Below are positions 7,786 to 16,436 of a DNA stretch of 64,000 bases, piece by piece; the stretch's first letter is position 1; each line of letters begins with the position of its first letter. The notes under the pieces are model-generated. The model ran no database searches, was not told the origin of the DNA, and worked only from the letters and a program-made list of their open reading frames with translations. The DNA is from DATKMK01 sp035541895 (GTDB lineage Bacteria > Desulfobacterota > Binatia > HRBIN30 > JACQVA1). Position numbers and translations under genes: made by a program. The DNA lies in NCBI GenBank assembly GCA_035541895.1, contig DATKMK010000109.1:62001-126000 (forward strand). Reading direction: 5' to 3'.

Positions 7786-9132
7786 ATGAGCGAGGATCTC
7801 TCTGCACCGTTCTTACCGATCAGCGGCTATCTGGAATCGCCTCCCGGCAGCGAACCGCCCCTCGTCGGCGAGGCGCGCGCCGATGTGGCGATCGTCGGTG
7901 GCGGCCTCACCGGTCTGTCGACGGCGCTGGCGTTGAAGCGAGCCGGCGTCGACGCGGTCGTCCTCGAGCGCGAGTTCTGCGGTTTCGGTGCGAGCGGACG
8001 CAACGCGGGGCACTTGACGCCGACGATCGGGAAAGATCTGCCGACGCTGCTCATGCTCTACGGCGAGGAACGCACCGCCGCGATCGTGCGCTTCGCCGAC
8101 CACTGCGTGCATCGTACTGAAGCGCTCATCGAAGAGCACGGCATCGACTGCGACTACGCTCCGACCGGGAATGTGATGGCGGTCGTGCACCCGAAGCAGG
8201 AGAAGCGGCTGCGGCGCGCCGCCGAGATTGCGGGCAAGGTCGGTGCAAACGTGCGCTTCCTCGAGTCGGAGGAAATGCGGGCGCGCGGACTGCCGCCGGC
8301 GTTTCTGTGCGGGGCGCTCGAAGGCGCGGGCGGCACGCTCGATCCAGGCAAGCTCGTACTCGGCCTGCGGAGCGTCGCGCTTGCCGCAGGCGTTCGCATT
8401 CACGAAGGCACGCGAGTCACGCAGGTGACGAGCGGACCGAAGCCGATCGTACACGCTGCGCAAGGCGTGGTGCGCGCCGAGCGTGTGGTGATGGCGAGCA
8501 ACGCCTGGACGCGCGAGATCGGCGTCCCCGGCACGAAGGTCCTCCCGCTGTACGTCACACTCTTCGAGACCGCACCACTCAGCGACGCGCAACTCGGTGC
8601 GCTCGGTGGTTGGCCGCGACGCGAGGGCGTGTACACCGCGCACGAGGTGCTCGAAAGCTACCGGCTCACCGCGCGGCGCACGATCATCGGCGGGTCCAAG
8701 GTGCCGCGCTATTTCTGGGGCGCTCAGCCGGCCAGTCACGGCGGCGCACACGCGCCGAGTCAGGCGCTCGTCGTGCGGGCCTTTCGCGATCGCTTCTCCG
8801 CTCTCTCGGAGTTGCCGATCGCGCATTTCTGGGGCGGCTGGATCGCGATGACGCTGAACTTCCTGCCGTCGATCGGCGCGCTCGGGAACGACGGCAGCCT
8901 ATGGCACGCGCTCGGTTACAACGGGCATGGCGTCGCACAGGCGACGGCGGTCGGCGACATCCTGGCCGATTGCATCACCAGGCGCGACAACGAGTGGGCG
9001 CGAGTTTTTTCCAAGCCCGCGCCGACGCTGCCGCCGGAGCCTTTCCTCTGGCTGACTGCGCGCGGGCTGCTGGCGTTCTTCAGCACGATCGACCGCATCA
9101 CCGACGGGCAGATTCGTGCAGGTCGGCGCTGA
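7786..9132 (+). CDS. FAD-dependent oxidoreductase (DAO family)
   Basis: 448 residues. The Rossmann FAD motif VAIVGGGLTGLSTALALKRAG sits at about 34-54, followed by FGASGRNAGHL, the DAO-family stretch seen in gamma-glutamylputrescine oxidase and related amine or amino-acid oxidases. The C terminus has HALGYNGHGVAQATAVGD, which closes around FAD. It probably oxidises a C-N bond of an amino acid or amine with release of H2O2, but the substrate is unknown. ATG 7786 is used; a GTG lies one codon upstream. Confidence 0.88.
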   Translation: MSEDLSAPFLPISGYLESPPGSEPPLVGEARADVAIVGGGLTGLSTALALKRAGVDAVVLEREFCGFGASGRNAGHLTPTIGKDLPTLLMLYGEERTAAIVRFADHCVHRTEALIEEHGIDCDYAPTGNVMAVVHPKQEKRLRRAAEIAGKVGANVRFLESEEMRARGLPPAFLCGALEGAGGTLDPGKLVLGLRSVALAAGVRIHEGTRVTQVTSGPKPIVHAAQGVVRAERVVMASNAWTREIGVPGTKVLPLYVTLFETAPLSDAQLGALGGWPRREGVYTAHEVLESYRLTARRTIIGGSKVPRYFWGAQPASHGGAHAPSQALVVRAFRDRFSALSELPIAHFWGGWIAMTLNFLPSIGALGNDGSLWHALGYNGHGVAQATAVGDILADCITRRDNEWARVFSKPAPTLPPEPFLWLTARGLLAFFSTIDRITDGQIRAGRR

Positions 9133-9211
9133 GAGCGTGGCATACGTCCGCGCGCCTCCCTCGATGTCGGTTGTCGTCGATGTCATGCTCCGATGTACTC
9201 CTGCGACTGCG

Positions 9212-10165
9212 TCATCTCGACGCCTGCAGCTTCGAGACCCAGTGCACCAACGTCTCGGTGAACAGTTGCGGGTCCTGACCGTGCATCGAATGACCCATCT
9301 GCTCGAAGGAGCGGTAGTCGACGGTGACACCCGCCGCCCTGAGCAGCTCTCGCACTCGCTGCGCTTGTAAATCGGACAGCGCACCCATCAGGCAACCCGT
9401 GTCGTCGATATGTCGGAAGTGGTGTGTGAGCAGCACGGGCACCTTGACGGAGCCCAGCAGGCGCTCGTGATCGCAGGAGGCTGCGACGGCGCCCGTCCAG
9501 AAAGCCCGCCCCCATTCAGGGTCGTACTCCTTGAGGTTCTGCGGCGGTTCGTCCGGCAACGGGAAGGTCTGCAACCAGAGCGGCAAGTAGTGGGGCGCCG
9601 CGGCGCGCATGCCGTCCCAGTCGCCGATGCTCCACTGGTCGCCGAGGAACGTGCTCCACAAGTGGAACATCGCACCGACGCCTTGACGGATCGCTGGGCC
9701 GATCGCCGGTCGGACTTCCGAGGAGAACAGAGGCGGATCCTCGTAGCAGGCACCGATGATCTGGCCAGGTTTGGCGTACGCCGACAGCCAAGCGGACAGC
9801 ACACCGCCGGAGGACAGCCCGCTGACGAATGTAGGCCGACCGATGACGCGGTCGATGAAGCGCACGAGGTCGTTGCCCATGTTGTCGAGCGTGTAGCGAC
9901 CCGGCGTGCGCGTCGAGCGGCCCTGACCGCGTAAGTCGACGACGAAGGCGTTGAAGTGCTCCGCGAGGAGCGGAAGCGCTTTTTCGTAACCCCACCACGA
10001 CTCGGTCTGGCCGGGGATCAGCAACAGCACCGGCTTCGACGCGTCGCCGACCATAGCGTAGTTCATCTCGACTTCGCCGAGGCCGACGAGCTGCTCGGGG
10101 AAGTCGTGGGCGATGTACGTCTCGTCGGGATTGTGCGGACCGAACCGTCCTCCGTACGTGGCCAT
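9212..10165 (-). CDS. alpha/beta hydrolase
   Basis: 317 residues from ATG 10165 (start MATYGGRF). Alpha/beta hydrolase landmarks: the oxyanion region LLLIPGQTESWWG, VVDLRGQGRS, the nucleophile elbow GLSSGG (Ser), and the C-terminal GHSMHG His with a preceding HIDDTG Asp. The substrate is unknown. It is the last gene of a long minus-strand series that includes the HsaA/HsaC-like genes, so it could act on a ring-cleavage product, but it is separated from them by 130 bases and the acyltransferase and does not closely look like HsaD. The frame is open further upstream, but the sequence there does not look coding. Confidence 0.85.
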   Translation of the reverse strand: MATYGGRFGPHNPDETYIAHDFPEQLVGLGEVEMNYAMVGDASKPVLLLIPGQTESWWGYEKALPLLAEHFNAFVVDLRGQGRSTRTPGRYTLDNMGNDLVRFIDRVIGRPTFVSGLSSGGVLSAWLSAYAKPGQIIGACYEDPPLFSSEVRPAIGPAIRQGVGAMFHLWSTFLGDQWSIGDWDGMRAAAPHYLPLWLQTFPLPDEPPQNLKEYDPEWGRAFWTGAVAASCDHERLLGSVKVPVLLTHHFRHIDDTGCLMGALSDLQAQRVRELLRAAGVTVDYRSFEQMGHSMHGQDPQLFTETLVHWVSKLQASR

Positions 10166-10169
10166 CAGC

Positions 10170-10226
10170 TCAGCCCTCCCGGCCTCTCGGTCTCCGCATC
10201 TCGTCGTGGCGGTTGTTTGCCGGCAT
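10170..10226 (-). other. possible 18-codon leader ORF ahead of the alpha/beta hydrolase
   Basis: A strong Shine-Dalgarno-like GAGGAGAGAG stands before ATG 10226, which opens an 18-codon frame (MPANNRHDEM...) ending TGA at 10170, four bases before the hydrolase ATG. The arrangement would allow translational coupling. The hydrolase has its own GGGAGGG site within the short frame. The peptide has no recognisable features and may not be made. Confidence 0.3.
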
Positions 10227-10295
10227 ATCGCTCTCTCCTCATAGTCCCACAGCGCTTCGCGCGACCTGCGCGCCAGCTGCGATCGATGCGCGCTT

Positions 10296-11195
10296 TCATC
10301 CGCACTTCGGAGTTCTGCGACGACTTCGCGTGCGGCGCGCGACAGCCCGTCGCTCCGGGGTCCGGCCGACAAGTTGACGCATGAGCCGTGTGACGAGCGT
10401 CGCGTTAGGATCGCGGCGCCGCACTTGCTTCAAAGTCTTGATGCCGCGCTCGATGGCGTGGGCCACTTCGGCTCTGAGTGCCAGGCAGGCGGACTGATCG
10501 TGAGCGCGACGCGCCCATTTTCGCGTCTCGATCGGTGCGCCGAAGCCAAAGTAGAAACGCTGCGGGCGCGGCAGCGGCCCGATGCCGGCGACCACCGGAG
10601 GAAACTCATCAACGCGTTGGGTGAAGCGCTCCAACACCGGTCCCAGCGGGCTGCGTCGCATCTCGTCGCTGTCCACGAGAATGTCGTAGCACTCCTCGGC
10701 GCCGACGGCCGCGACGGGCACGATCGGATAATGATGCGCGATCGCCAGCGCGGCAAAGCCGGTGCGGTTCTTCCAGATCAAATGGTATTGCTCGCCCTTG
10801 TGCTTGAACACTTCGCGAGCGCCGCCGGGAAAAACCAGGATCGACTCCCGAGCGCGCATGAGCGCGCCGCAGTTCTCGCGGGTGCCTTCGACCGTGCCGA
10901 AGCGGGCGAGCAGATCGCGCCATACCGGAATCTGAAAGTGGATATGATCCCCGAGCGGTCGCACGAGCAGTCCGGTTCGCTCGTGGAGTCCGAGCAACAT
11001 CAGCGGCACGTCGAGCACGCCCATGAGCGTGTGATTGCCGACCAACAGAAACGGACGATCGGCGGGGACGTGTTCGACGCCGTGGAATACCGGCGAGGTG
11101 AGAAGGCGCCATGGTTCGAGCAACACGCGGGCAACCGCGATCTCCTCAGCCGTCGGCCGGTGGCCGATGGTGGGTCTACTCACCTCCGCCTGCAT
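10296..11195 (-). CDS. PlsC-like lysophospholipid acyltransferase family protein
   Basis: 299 residues. The glycerolipid acyltransferase motif I appears as NHTLMGVLD (NH-x4/5-D), motif III as FPGGARE, and a C-terminal 'IVPVAAVGAEECYDIL' strand. It probably esterifies a lysophospholipid or other acyl acceptor at the inner membrane. The overall shape is closer to the DGAT/TMEM68-like acyltransferase branch than to housekeeping PlsC. The C terminus is very Arg-rich. It starts 5 bases downstream of the stop of the ThDP enzyme gene, so it is probably in the same transcript. Confidence 0.85.
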   Translation of the reverse strand: MQAEVSRPTIGHRPTAEEIAVARVLLEPWRLLTSPVFHGVEHVPADRPFLLVGNHTLMGVLDVPLMLLGLHERTGLLVRPLGDHIHFQIPVWRDLLARFGTVEGTRENCGALMRARESILVFPGGAREVFKHKGEQYHLIWKNRTGFAALAIAHHYPIVPVAAVGAEECYDILVDSDEMRRSPLGPVLERFTQRVDEFPPVVAGIGPLPRPQRFYFGFGAPIETRKWARRAHDQSACLALRAEVAHAIERGIKTLKQVRRRDPNATLVTRLMRQLVGRTPERRAVARRTRSRRRTPKCG

Positions 11196-11200
11196 CGCCG

Positions 11201-12745
11201 CTAGAGCATCGCCTCAATCAAGTGCGGCCCCGACTCGGCCAAAGCGCGCTCCAACTCGCGCACCAGGGTTTCCGCGTCGGCGGCGCGAACGGCCGGGACG
11301 CCCATGCCCATCGCCAGCTTGACCCAATCGAGAGCGGGCTCACCCAAGTTCGTCAACTCGCGAGCCGCCGGCCCCGGTTCGCCGACGCCGGCGCGCATCA
11401 ACTCGATCTGGAGGATGCGGTAGGAGCGGTTCGCGCAAATGATCGTGGTGACGTCGAGCGACTCGCGCGCCTGGGTCCACAGGGCCTGCATCGTGTACAG
11501 GCCGCTGCCGTCGGCCTGGAACGAAACGACGCGTCGATCGGGGCACGCGATCGCGGCGCCGGTTGCGCAGGGCAAGCCCTGTCCGATCGCACCGCCGGTC
11601 AGCGTGAGCCACGCATGGGGCGCCGCGCAGGCGAGCGCAGGATACAGCAGCACGGATGATGTCGCGCCTTCATCCACCACGATGGCGTGCTCGGGCAGGG
11701 TCGCACCCACCGCGGCGGCCAGGGTGCTCGCATCGAGCGAGCCCGAAGGTCGCGGAGGCCGATTGAACGTGGCGAACGATCCGGCCCCGGCTGGCGCCGA
11801 CAATTCGTCCGCAACCGCCGCGAGTGCGGCAGCGACGTCCTCGTCGGGTACGGCCAGAGAAACGACCTGCACATGCTCCGGAAGCATCCGGTTGGGCGCA
11901 CCAGGCCAGCCGAACATCGCCACCGGGTCGGGAGTGCCGACCAGGACCACGCGCTCGACGCCGTCGAGTACGCCCGCCATCTGCTCGGGAAAATATGGCA
12001 GGCGTTCGACTTGCGGCGTGCCCGCACCGCGCTCCATGCGGGCCGGAAACGTCTCGACGAACAGACGGCAGTCGGTTGTCCCAGCGATTCGGGCCGCCGA
12101 TTCAAGCGCATCGCGCCGGCATGCGGGGCCGCCCAAAAGCAACGCGCTCGCTTTTCCCCGTCGGACTGCCTCAACTGCTGCCGCAACACGCGATGGCTCG
12201 GGCGCCGGGGCGGTTGCCGGCTTCGATAGCGGTGCGGGACCTACCGCTGGGGCGCTTTGCAGGTCCGCCGGAAGGATCAAGGTTGCCACGCCGCCCGGGG
12301 GCGTCGTTGCAGCGCGGACCGCGTGCGCGAAATCGGCGGCGACGGAGTCGGCCTGCGTGCTGGTCCGTACCCACGACGAAACCGGCGCAGCGAGCGACTC
12401 GATGTCGCTCTTCAGGGGAGAATCGAACTCGAGGTGGCGCGCCGAGTGGTCGCCCACCACGTTGATCACCGGCGTACGCGCGCGCCGCGCGTTGTGGAGA
12501 TTGGCCAAACCGTTGGCGAGGCCGGGGCCGAGGTGCAGCAATGTCATCGCCGGACGCCCTGCCATGCGGCCGAATCCGTCGGCGGCGCCGGTGCAGACAC
12601 CTTCGAAGAGACCGAGCACAGGTCGGATGCCGGGCACCGAATCCAAGGCGCTGACCAGCGCCATCTCGGTCGTACCGGGGTTGGCGAAGCACACGTCGAC
12701 ACGCGCGGTGCGCGCGGTGTGCATCAGGGCTTCAGCGCCGTTCAT
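11201..12745 (-). CDS. thiamine diphosphate enzyme, acetolactate synthase-like
   Basis: 514 residues from ATG 12745. The N-terminal Pyr domain carries the activating Glu48 in GLFEGVCTGAADGFGRMAG. A middle domain follows, then the PP domain with QADGSGLYTMQALW and ICANRSYRIL, corresponding to the GDG-x-NN ThDP motif with Ala instead of the first Gly. It is related to acetolactate synthase large subunits and benzoylformate-decarboxylase-like enzymes. With no small regulatory subunit nearby and catabolic neighbours, a 2-keto acid decarboxylase or carboligase role is more likely than branched amino acid synthesis. Its ATG overlaps the TetR stop by 4 bases (ATGA). Confidence 0.85.
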   Translation of the reverse strand: MNGAEALMHTARTARVDVCFANPGTTEMALVSALDSVPGIRPVLGLFEGVCTGAADGFGRMAGRPAMTLLHLGPGLANGLANLHNARRARTPVINVVGDHSARHLEFDSPLKSDIESLAAPVSSWVRTSTQADSVAADFAHAVRAATTPPGGVATLILPADLQSAPAVGPAPLSKPATAPAPEPSRVAAAVEAVRRGKASALLLGGPACRRDALESAARIAGTTDCRLFVETFPARMERGAGTPQVERLPYFPEQMAGVLDGVERVVLVGTPDPVAMFGWPGAPNRMLPEHVQVVSLAVPDEDVAAALAAVADELSAPAGAGSFATFNRPPRPSGSLDASTLAAAVGATLPEHAIVVDEGATSSVLLYPALACAAPHAWLTLTGGAIGQGLPCATGAAIACPDRRVVSFQADGSGLYTMQALWTQARESLDVTTIICANRSYRILQIELMRAGVGEPGPAARELTNLGEPALDWVKLAMGMGVPAVRAADAETLVRELERALAESGPHLIEAML

Positions 12746-13440
12746 GATCGCCCTTTGCTCGTCGACGTTTCGAGGATCTCGCGCGCCAGTGCGGTCAGCG
12801 CGCGTCGCAGGAGGTCGAAGAGCCCTCGAATGTCGGTTTGTCTGGGATCGACGTGATGCGCCACAAAGGCGCCGTCGGCGACACAAAGGACCAATCGCGC
12901 GAAGTTGTCAGCCAACCGGTTCGCTTGTTTCTGATCAAAGGCGCCGAGCAGGGCCGCCACTAGATTGCGGATACGTCGGAGCGCGAGCGCGCGGACTCGA
13001 CGAATGATCGCGAGAGACGTCTTGTCGAATTCGCGACGCTCGAGGGCGATCAGCAACAAAAGGCGCAGGAACTCGGGCTGCTTTTCCAGCGAGGTCGCAG
13101 CGGCTTCCAGCAACGCGGCGGCGCGAGCCGCCGGCTCGTCGGAACGGTCGCCGTTCACCCGGAGCGACTCGAACCAGCGCCGCGCACCTTCCTCGACGAC
13201 CGCGCCGAGTAGCGCCTCTTTGCTCTCGAAGTGCCAATAGATCGAGCCCGACGGCAGGCCCGAACGCTGGCTCACGGCCGCGATACTCGTACCGGCGAAT
13301 CCGCGCTCCGCCATCAGCGCGGCGGCCGCATCGATGATCTTGCGGCGCGACTCGACCCCCAACTCTTCACGCCGGGAGAGCCGACGCACCGCGCGCGGGT
13401 CCTTCAGGGCGTTCCCAGCCGCGACGCGTATCGTTGTCAC
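12742..13440 (-). CDS. TetR/AcrR family transcriptional regulator
   Basis: 232 residues from GTG 13440. The helix-turn-helix is at about 35-75 (AALMAERGFAGTSIAAVSQ, SGLPSGSIYWHFESKEALL), with an all-alpha ligand domain after it. It is unusual in position: it sits in the middle of the catabolic operon and overlaps both neighbours by 4 bases (GTGA with the LLM gene, ATGA with the ThDP gene). This predicts that the regulator is made together with the enzymes it may control. The ligand is unknown. Confidence 0.92.
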   Translation of the reverse strand: MTTIRVAAGNALKDPRAVRRLSRREELGVESRRKIIDAAAALMAERGFAGTSIAAVSQRSGLPSGSIYWHFESKEALLGAVVEEGARRWFESLRVNGDRSDEPAARAAALLEAAATSLEKQPEFLRLLLLIALERREFDKTSLAIIRRVRALALRRIRNLVAALLGAFDQKQANRLADNFARLVLCVADGAFVAHHVDPRQTDIRGLFDLLRRALTALAREILETSTSKGRS

Positions 13441-14354
13441 GTTCGATTCTTCTCCCGAGAGAGCGCGCGGAGAAACGTGCGCGTGCGCTCCGCTTCGTCG
13501 GGCGTCGGGCAGAGGGTGTTGACGCGCAGGTCGGTCGCGCCGGCCGCCTCGAAGGCGCTCAGTTGCTCGCGCACGTCGTCTTCACTTCCGACCGCCAGGA
13601 GCCCGTCGGGGCCCATCAGACCTTCGCGCGCGAGCGTAGCGCGATAGGCGGGAAGCAGGCCGTACAGATTGAGTTGCTCAGCCGCGAAGGCACGCGCGCG
13701 ATCCGGCGCGTCGGTCACGCAGACCGGGACGCCGGCGAGAATTCTCGGCGATGGACGTGCGGCGCGGGCCGCGGCGTCTGTCACGCGCGGCGCGACGTAC
13801 TCCGCCACGGTACGCGGCCCCACCATCCAGAGCGTGACCCCGTCGGCTTCCCGGCCGGCGAGGTCGAGCATCTTCTCGCCGAGTGCGGCGAGTAGAATCG
13901 GGCACGACGCGGCCTCGATCGTGAGCCGGCCGCGCGCGACGATCTCCTTGCCATCGAGCGACACCGCTTCGCCCGCGAGCAACGCCTTCAATGCGAGCAA
14001 CGTCTCCTTCACTCGCGTAAACGAGCGCGCGTAGCTTTCGCCGAACATCCCTTCCACCACCATTTGATGAGACGCGCCGATGCCAAGTACGAGCCGGCCG
14101 CCGCACGCGGCCTGCGCGGTGAGCGCTTGCGCCGCGAGCGCGAGCGGATGCCGTCCGTAGACCGGCACGATCGAGGTGCCCAGTTCGATGCGTGGTGTGT
14201 TCGCCGCGATCGCCGCGAGCGCGGTGAGCGCGTCGGGGCCGGTGATCTGCGAGAGCCAAAAACTCGCGAAGCCGTCCTCGACCGCGCACGTCGCCTGCTC
14301 GCGGATCGCATCGAGACTCGTGTGATGCCCGCCGCCGTTCCAGCCGATCCGCAT
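13437..14354 (-). CDS. LLM-class flavin oxidoreductase, TIGR03564-like (F420 type)
   Basis: 305 residues with the luciferase-like TIM-barrel signs: MRIGWNGGG start, GFASFWLSQITGPDALTALA, 'IELGTSIVPVYGRHPLALA', RLVLGIGASHQ and GREADGVTLW. It resembles the TIGR03564 group, which uses coenzyme F420 rather than FMN in characterised relatives; cofactor use here is inferred. It starts one base after the stop of the extradiol dioxygenase gene and overlaps the TetR start, so it belongs to the catabolic operon. Confidence 0.88.
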   Translation of the reverse strand: MRIGWNGGGHHTSLDAIREQATCAVEDGFASFWLSQITGPDALTALAAIAANTPRIELGTSIVPVYGRHPLALAAQALTAQAACGGRLVLGIGASHQMVVEGMFGESYARSFTRVKETLLALKALLAGEAVSLDGKEIVARGRLTIEAASCPILLAALGEKMLDLAGREADGVTLWMVGPRTVAEYVAPRVTDAAARAARPSPRILAGVPVCVTDAPDRARAFAAEQLNLYGLLPAYRATLAREGLMGPDGLLAVGSEDDVREQLSAFEAAGATDLRVNTLCPTPDEAERTRTFLRALSREKNRT

Positions 14355-14355
14355 G

Positions 14356-15246
14356 CTATCCCGCGATCGAACCGGGGAGATGATGCCCCCAGGTGCTCAT
14401 GCGATCGTAGTGACCGATCTGCCAGTTGGCGTCGTCGACCTTGCGACCACCCCAGCCGAATTCGACTTCGAATCCGGACGGCGTCTGCGCATAGAAGGAG
14501 AACATGTGATCGTTGGGATGCCGGCCGAGCGTGCGCGCGATCGGCACGCCGGCCTTGAGCGCGCGATCGTATGCGTGCCCGACGTCATCCATGGCGACGA
14601 CCTCCAGCATAAAGTGATGGATGTGCTTCGGCATCGGCGCGGCGGCGAAGGCCACGGTGTGGTGGCGCGGGTTGACGTGGAGAAAAGTGATGTGGAGGGA
14701 GAATCCGGGCGCCAGCTCGGTGGCAATTCGATCGGAGAGACGCATGCCGAGCAGCTCGCAGTAGAACCGCTCAGTGGCGTGCTGATCCAGTGTCCCGAAG
14801 ACAACGTGACCGAGCCCCTCATTGCCGGTGACGAAGCCGGACGGCGCGAGCGCCGATCGGAATGGCTCAGTCGCGCGGTCTGGACCGCAGAACAGTTCGA
14901 TGGTCAAGCCGTTGGGATCCTCGACCTGATGCACGCGGGCAACCCGGCGCGCGCGCGCGACCTCGTCGCTGGCCTTGGTGGTGGAGAAGCCCGCCTTGGG
15001 GAGACTGTCGGAGAGACGCTGCAGCGACGCCTCGTTCTCCACCTCGAAGCCGGCGTAGACGAGGTCGTCGCGCGGCCCCGGATGGAGGACGATCCGTTGC
15101 GCCTGCTCGTCCATGCGCAGGGCCAGACTGCCGTCCGGTTTCCGCTCCGAGACGACAAGGCCCAGGACGTCGACTGCAAAGCGCTCCCATGCGGAGAGAT
15201 CACTCACCTCGAATCCGAGGTATCCCAATCGTGCGATTCCCGTCAT
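14356..15246 (-). CDS. type I extradiol ring-cleavage dioxygenase, HsaC/BphC-like
   Basis: 296 residues with two vicinal-oxygen-chelate modules. The C-terminal catalytic module has iron ligands His147 (GLGHVVFG), His211 (KHIHHFMLEV) and Glu262 (SGFEVEFGWGG), the 2-His-1-carboxylate set of HsaC and BphC. It would open a catechol ring next to the hydroxyls (meta cleavage). In steroid catabolism HsaC acts right after the HsaA hydroxylase, and here an HsaA-like gene is directly upstream (20 bases). The actual aromatic substrate may be a steroid ring A, a biphenyl-like compound or another catechol. Confidence 0.88.
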   Translation of the reverse strand: MTGIARLGYLGFEVSDLSAWERFAVDVLGLVVSERKPDGSLALRMDEQAQRIVLHPGPRDDLVYAGFEVENEASLQRLSDSLPKAGFSTTKASDEVARARRVARVHQVEDPNGLTIELFCGPDRATEPFRSALAPSGFVTGNEGLGHVVFGTLDQHATERFYCELLGMRLSDRIATELAPGFSLHITFLHVNPRHHTVAFAAAPMPKHIHHFMLEVVAMDDVGHAYDRALKAGVPIARTLGRHPNDHMFSFYAQTPSGFEVEFGWGGRKVDDANWQIGHYDRMSTWGHHLPGSIAG

Positions 15247-15266
15247 GCGTGTTCTCCTTTGCTGGC

Positions 15267-16436
15267 CTACAGGAAGAAATCCGGCGGCGGCGTACCCGGA
15301 TGCAACTCGCTGTAGCCGAAGATTTGCGAGGCCCGGTCCGGGTTGTTCAACGCGTGCGCGCGCATGGCGTGGACGTCGCGGAAGTAGCGTTGGATCGGAT
15401 TGTCGAGGAAGAGCGCCCGACCGCCGCTGGCTTCGAAAAGCAAATCGACCGCGCGCACGCCGCGCAGCACGATGTTGGCGGCAGTCCAGCGCGCGCGGGC
15501 CCGGAGGTTCAGCGGGATCGGATCGCCCGCCTCGGCCAATGCGCAGATTGTTCCCCACGTCGAGCGCACCTCGGAGTCGGCGGCGTCGATCTCCACTGCG
15601 GCCTCCGAGAGTCGCCGCTGGGCGAACGGATCGTCGGCGACCTTCGATCCGTCGTATGCGGCGACCTTCTTCTGCATGTAGCTGCGGTAGGAATCGAGCG
15701 CGCCGCGCGCGGCGCCGATCGCCGGCACCGAAATACAGAACGCGAACAGCGACCCGAACGGCAGACGGTAAATCGGTCCGGTGTTCACCGCTTGGCCGGG
15801 GTTCTGGAACAGGTACGCGTCGGCGAATCGGTGGGTGCGGTGCTCGGGCACGAAGGCGCTCTTGACGACGATGTCTTTGCTGCCGGTTCCGCAGAGGCCC
15901 GTCACGTGCCAGTTGTCGATGATCTCGTAGTCGGAGCGCGGCACGAGAAAGGTGCGCATGTCCGGGATCGGACCGTCGCTCGGCGCGACGCCACCGAGAA
16001 ACACCCATTGGCAGTGGTCACAACCACTCGAGAACGACCAGCGGCCCGAGAGTCGAAAACCGCCGTCGACGCGCTCGACCTTTCCGGTCGGCGCATACGA
16101 GGAGCTGATCAGGACGGACGAGTCATTGCCCCAGACATCTTTCTGCGCCTGCTCGGGGAAGAGCCCGAGCTGCCAGTTGTGAATCCCGACCACGCTGAGG
16201 AACCACGCGCTCGATGGACACGCGGCGGCCACCTCGGCGGCGGCCTGAAAGAAGGTCAGCGGGCTCAACTCGAAACCGCCCCAGCGGCGTGGTTGCAGAG
16301 CGCGGAGGAAGCCGCTCGTCCGGTAGTCAGCCAACGTCGCATCGGGCAGCCGGCGCAGGGATTCGCATTCTGCCGCGCGACTGCGGAGCGCCGGCACGAG
16401 CGCACGAACGTTCTCTAGATATGCATCGCAGTGCAT
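15267..16436 (-). CDS. HsaA-like flavin-dependent aromatic hydroxylase (acyl-CoA dehydrogenase fold)
   Basis: 389 residues from ATG 16436, close to HsaA (about 394). Features: N-terminal helices with RRLPDATLADYRTSGF and LQPRRWGGFEL, central VDGGFRLSGRWSFSSGCDHC flavin region, and RYFRDVHAMRAHALNNPD near the C terminus. HsaA-type enzymes are the oxygenase part of two-component FMN monooxygenases and hydroxylate a phenol to the catechol that HsaC opens. The reductase partner (HsaB) is not in the window. It heads the minus-strand catabolic operon. Possible TCTAGA operator sites lie at and just before its start. Confidence 0.85.
   Translation of the reverse strand: MHCDAYLENVRALVPALRSRAAECESLRRLPDATLADYRTSGFLRALQPRRWGGFELSPLTFFQAAAEVAAACPSSAWFLSVVGIHNWQLGLFPEQAQKDVWGNDSSVLISSSYAPTGKVERVDGGFRLSGRWSFSSGCDHCQWVFLGGVAPSDGPIPDMRTFLVPRSDYEIIDNWHVTGLCGTGSKDIVVKSAFVPEHRTHRFADAYLFQNPGQAVNTGPIYRLPFGSLFAFCISVPAIGAARGALDSYRSYMQKKVAAYDGSKVADDPFAQRRLSEAAVEIDAADSEVRSTWGTICALAEAGDPIPLNLRARARWTAANIVLRGVRAVDLLFEASGGRALFLDNPIQRYFRDVHAMRAHALNNPDRASQIFGYSELHPGTPPPDFFL

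Noticed and set aside
9212..10372. Extension of the alpha/beta hydrolase to 10372
   Set aside because: The added residues are Arg-rich and overlap the end of the acyltransferase gene; ATG 10165 gives the expected domain start.
11439..13007. Plus-strand open frame of 522 codons opposite the ThDP enzyme
   Set aside because: Ser/Arg-rich antisense sequence; the ThDP enzyme on the other strand is well supported.
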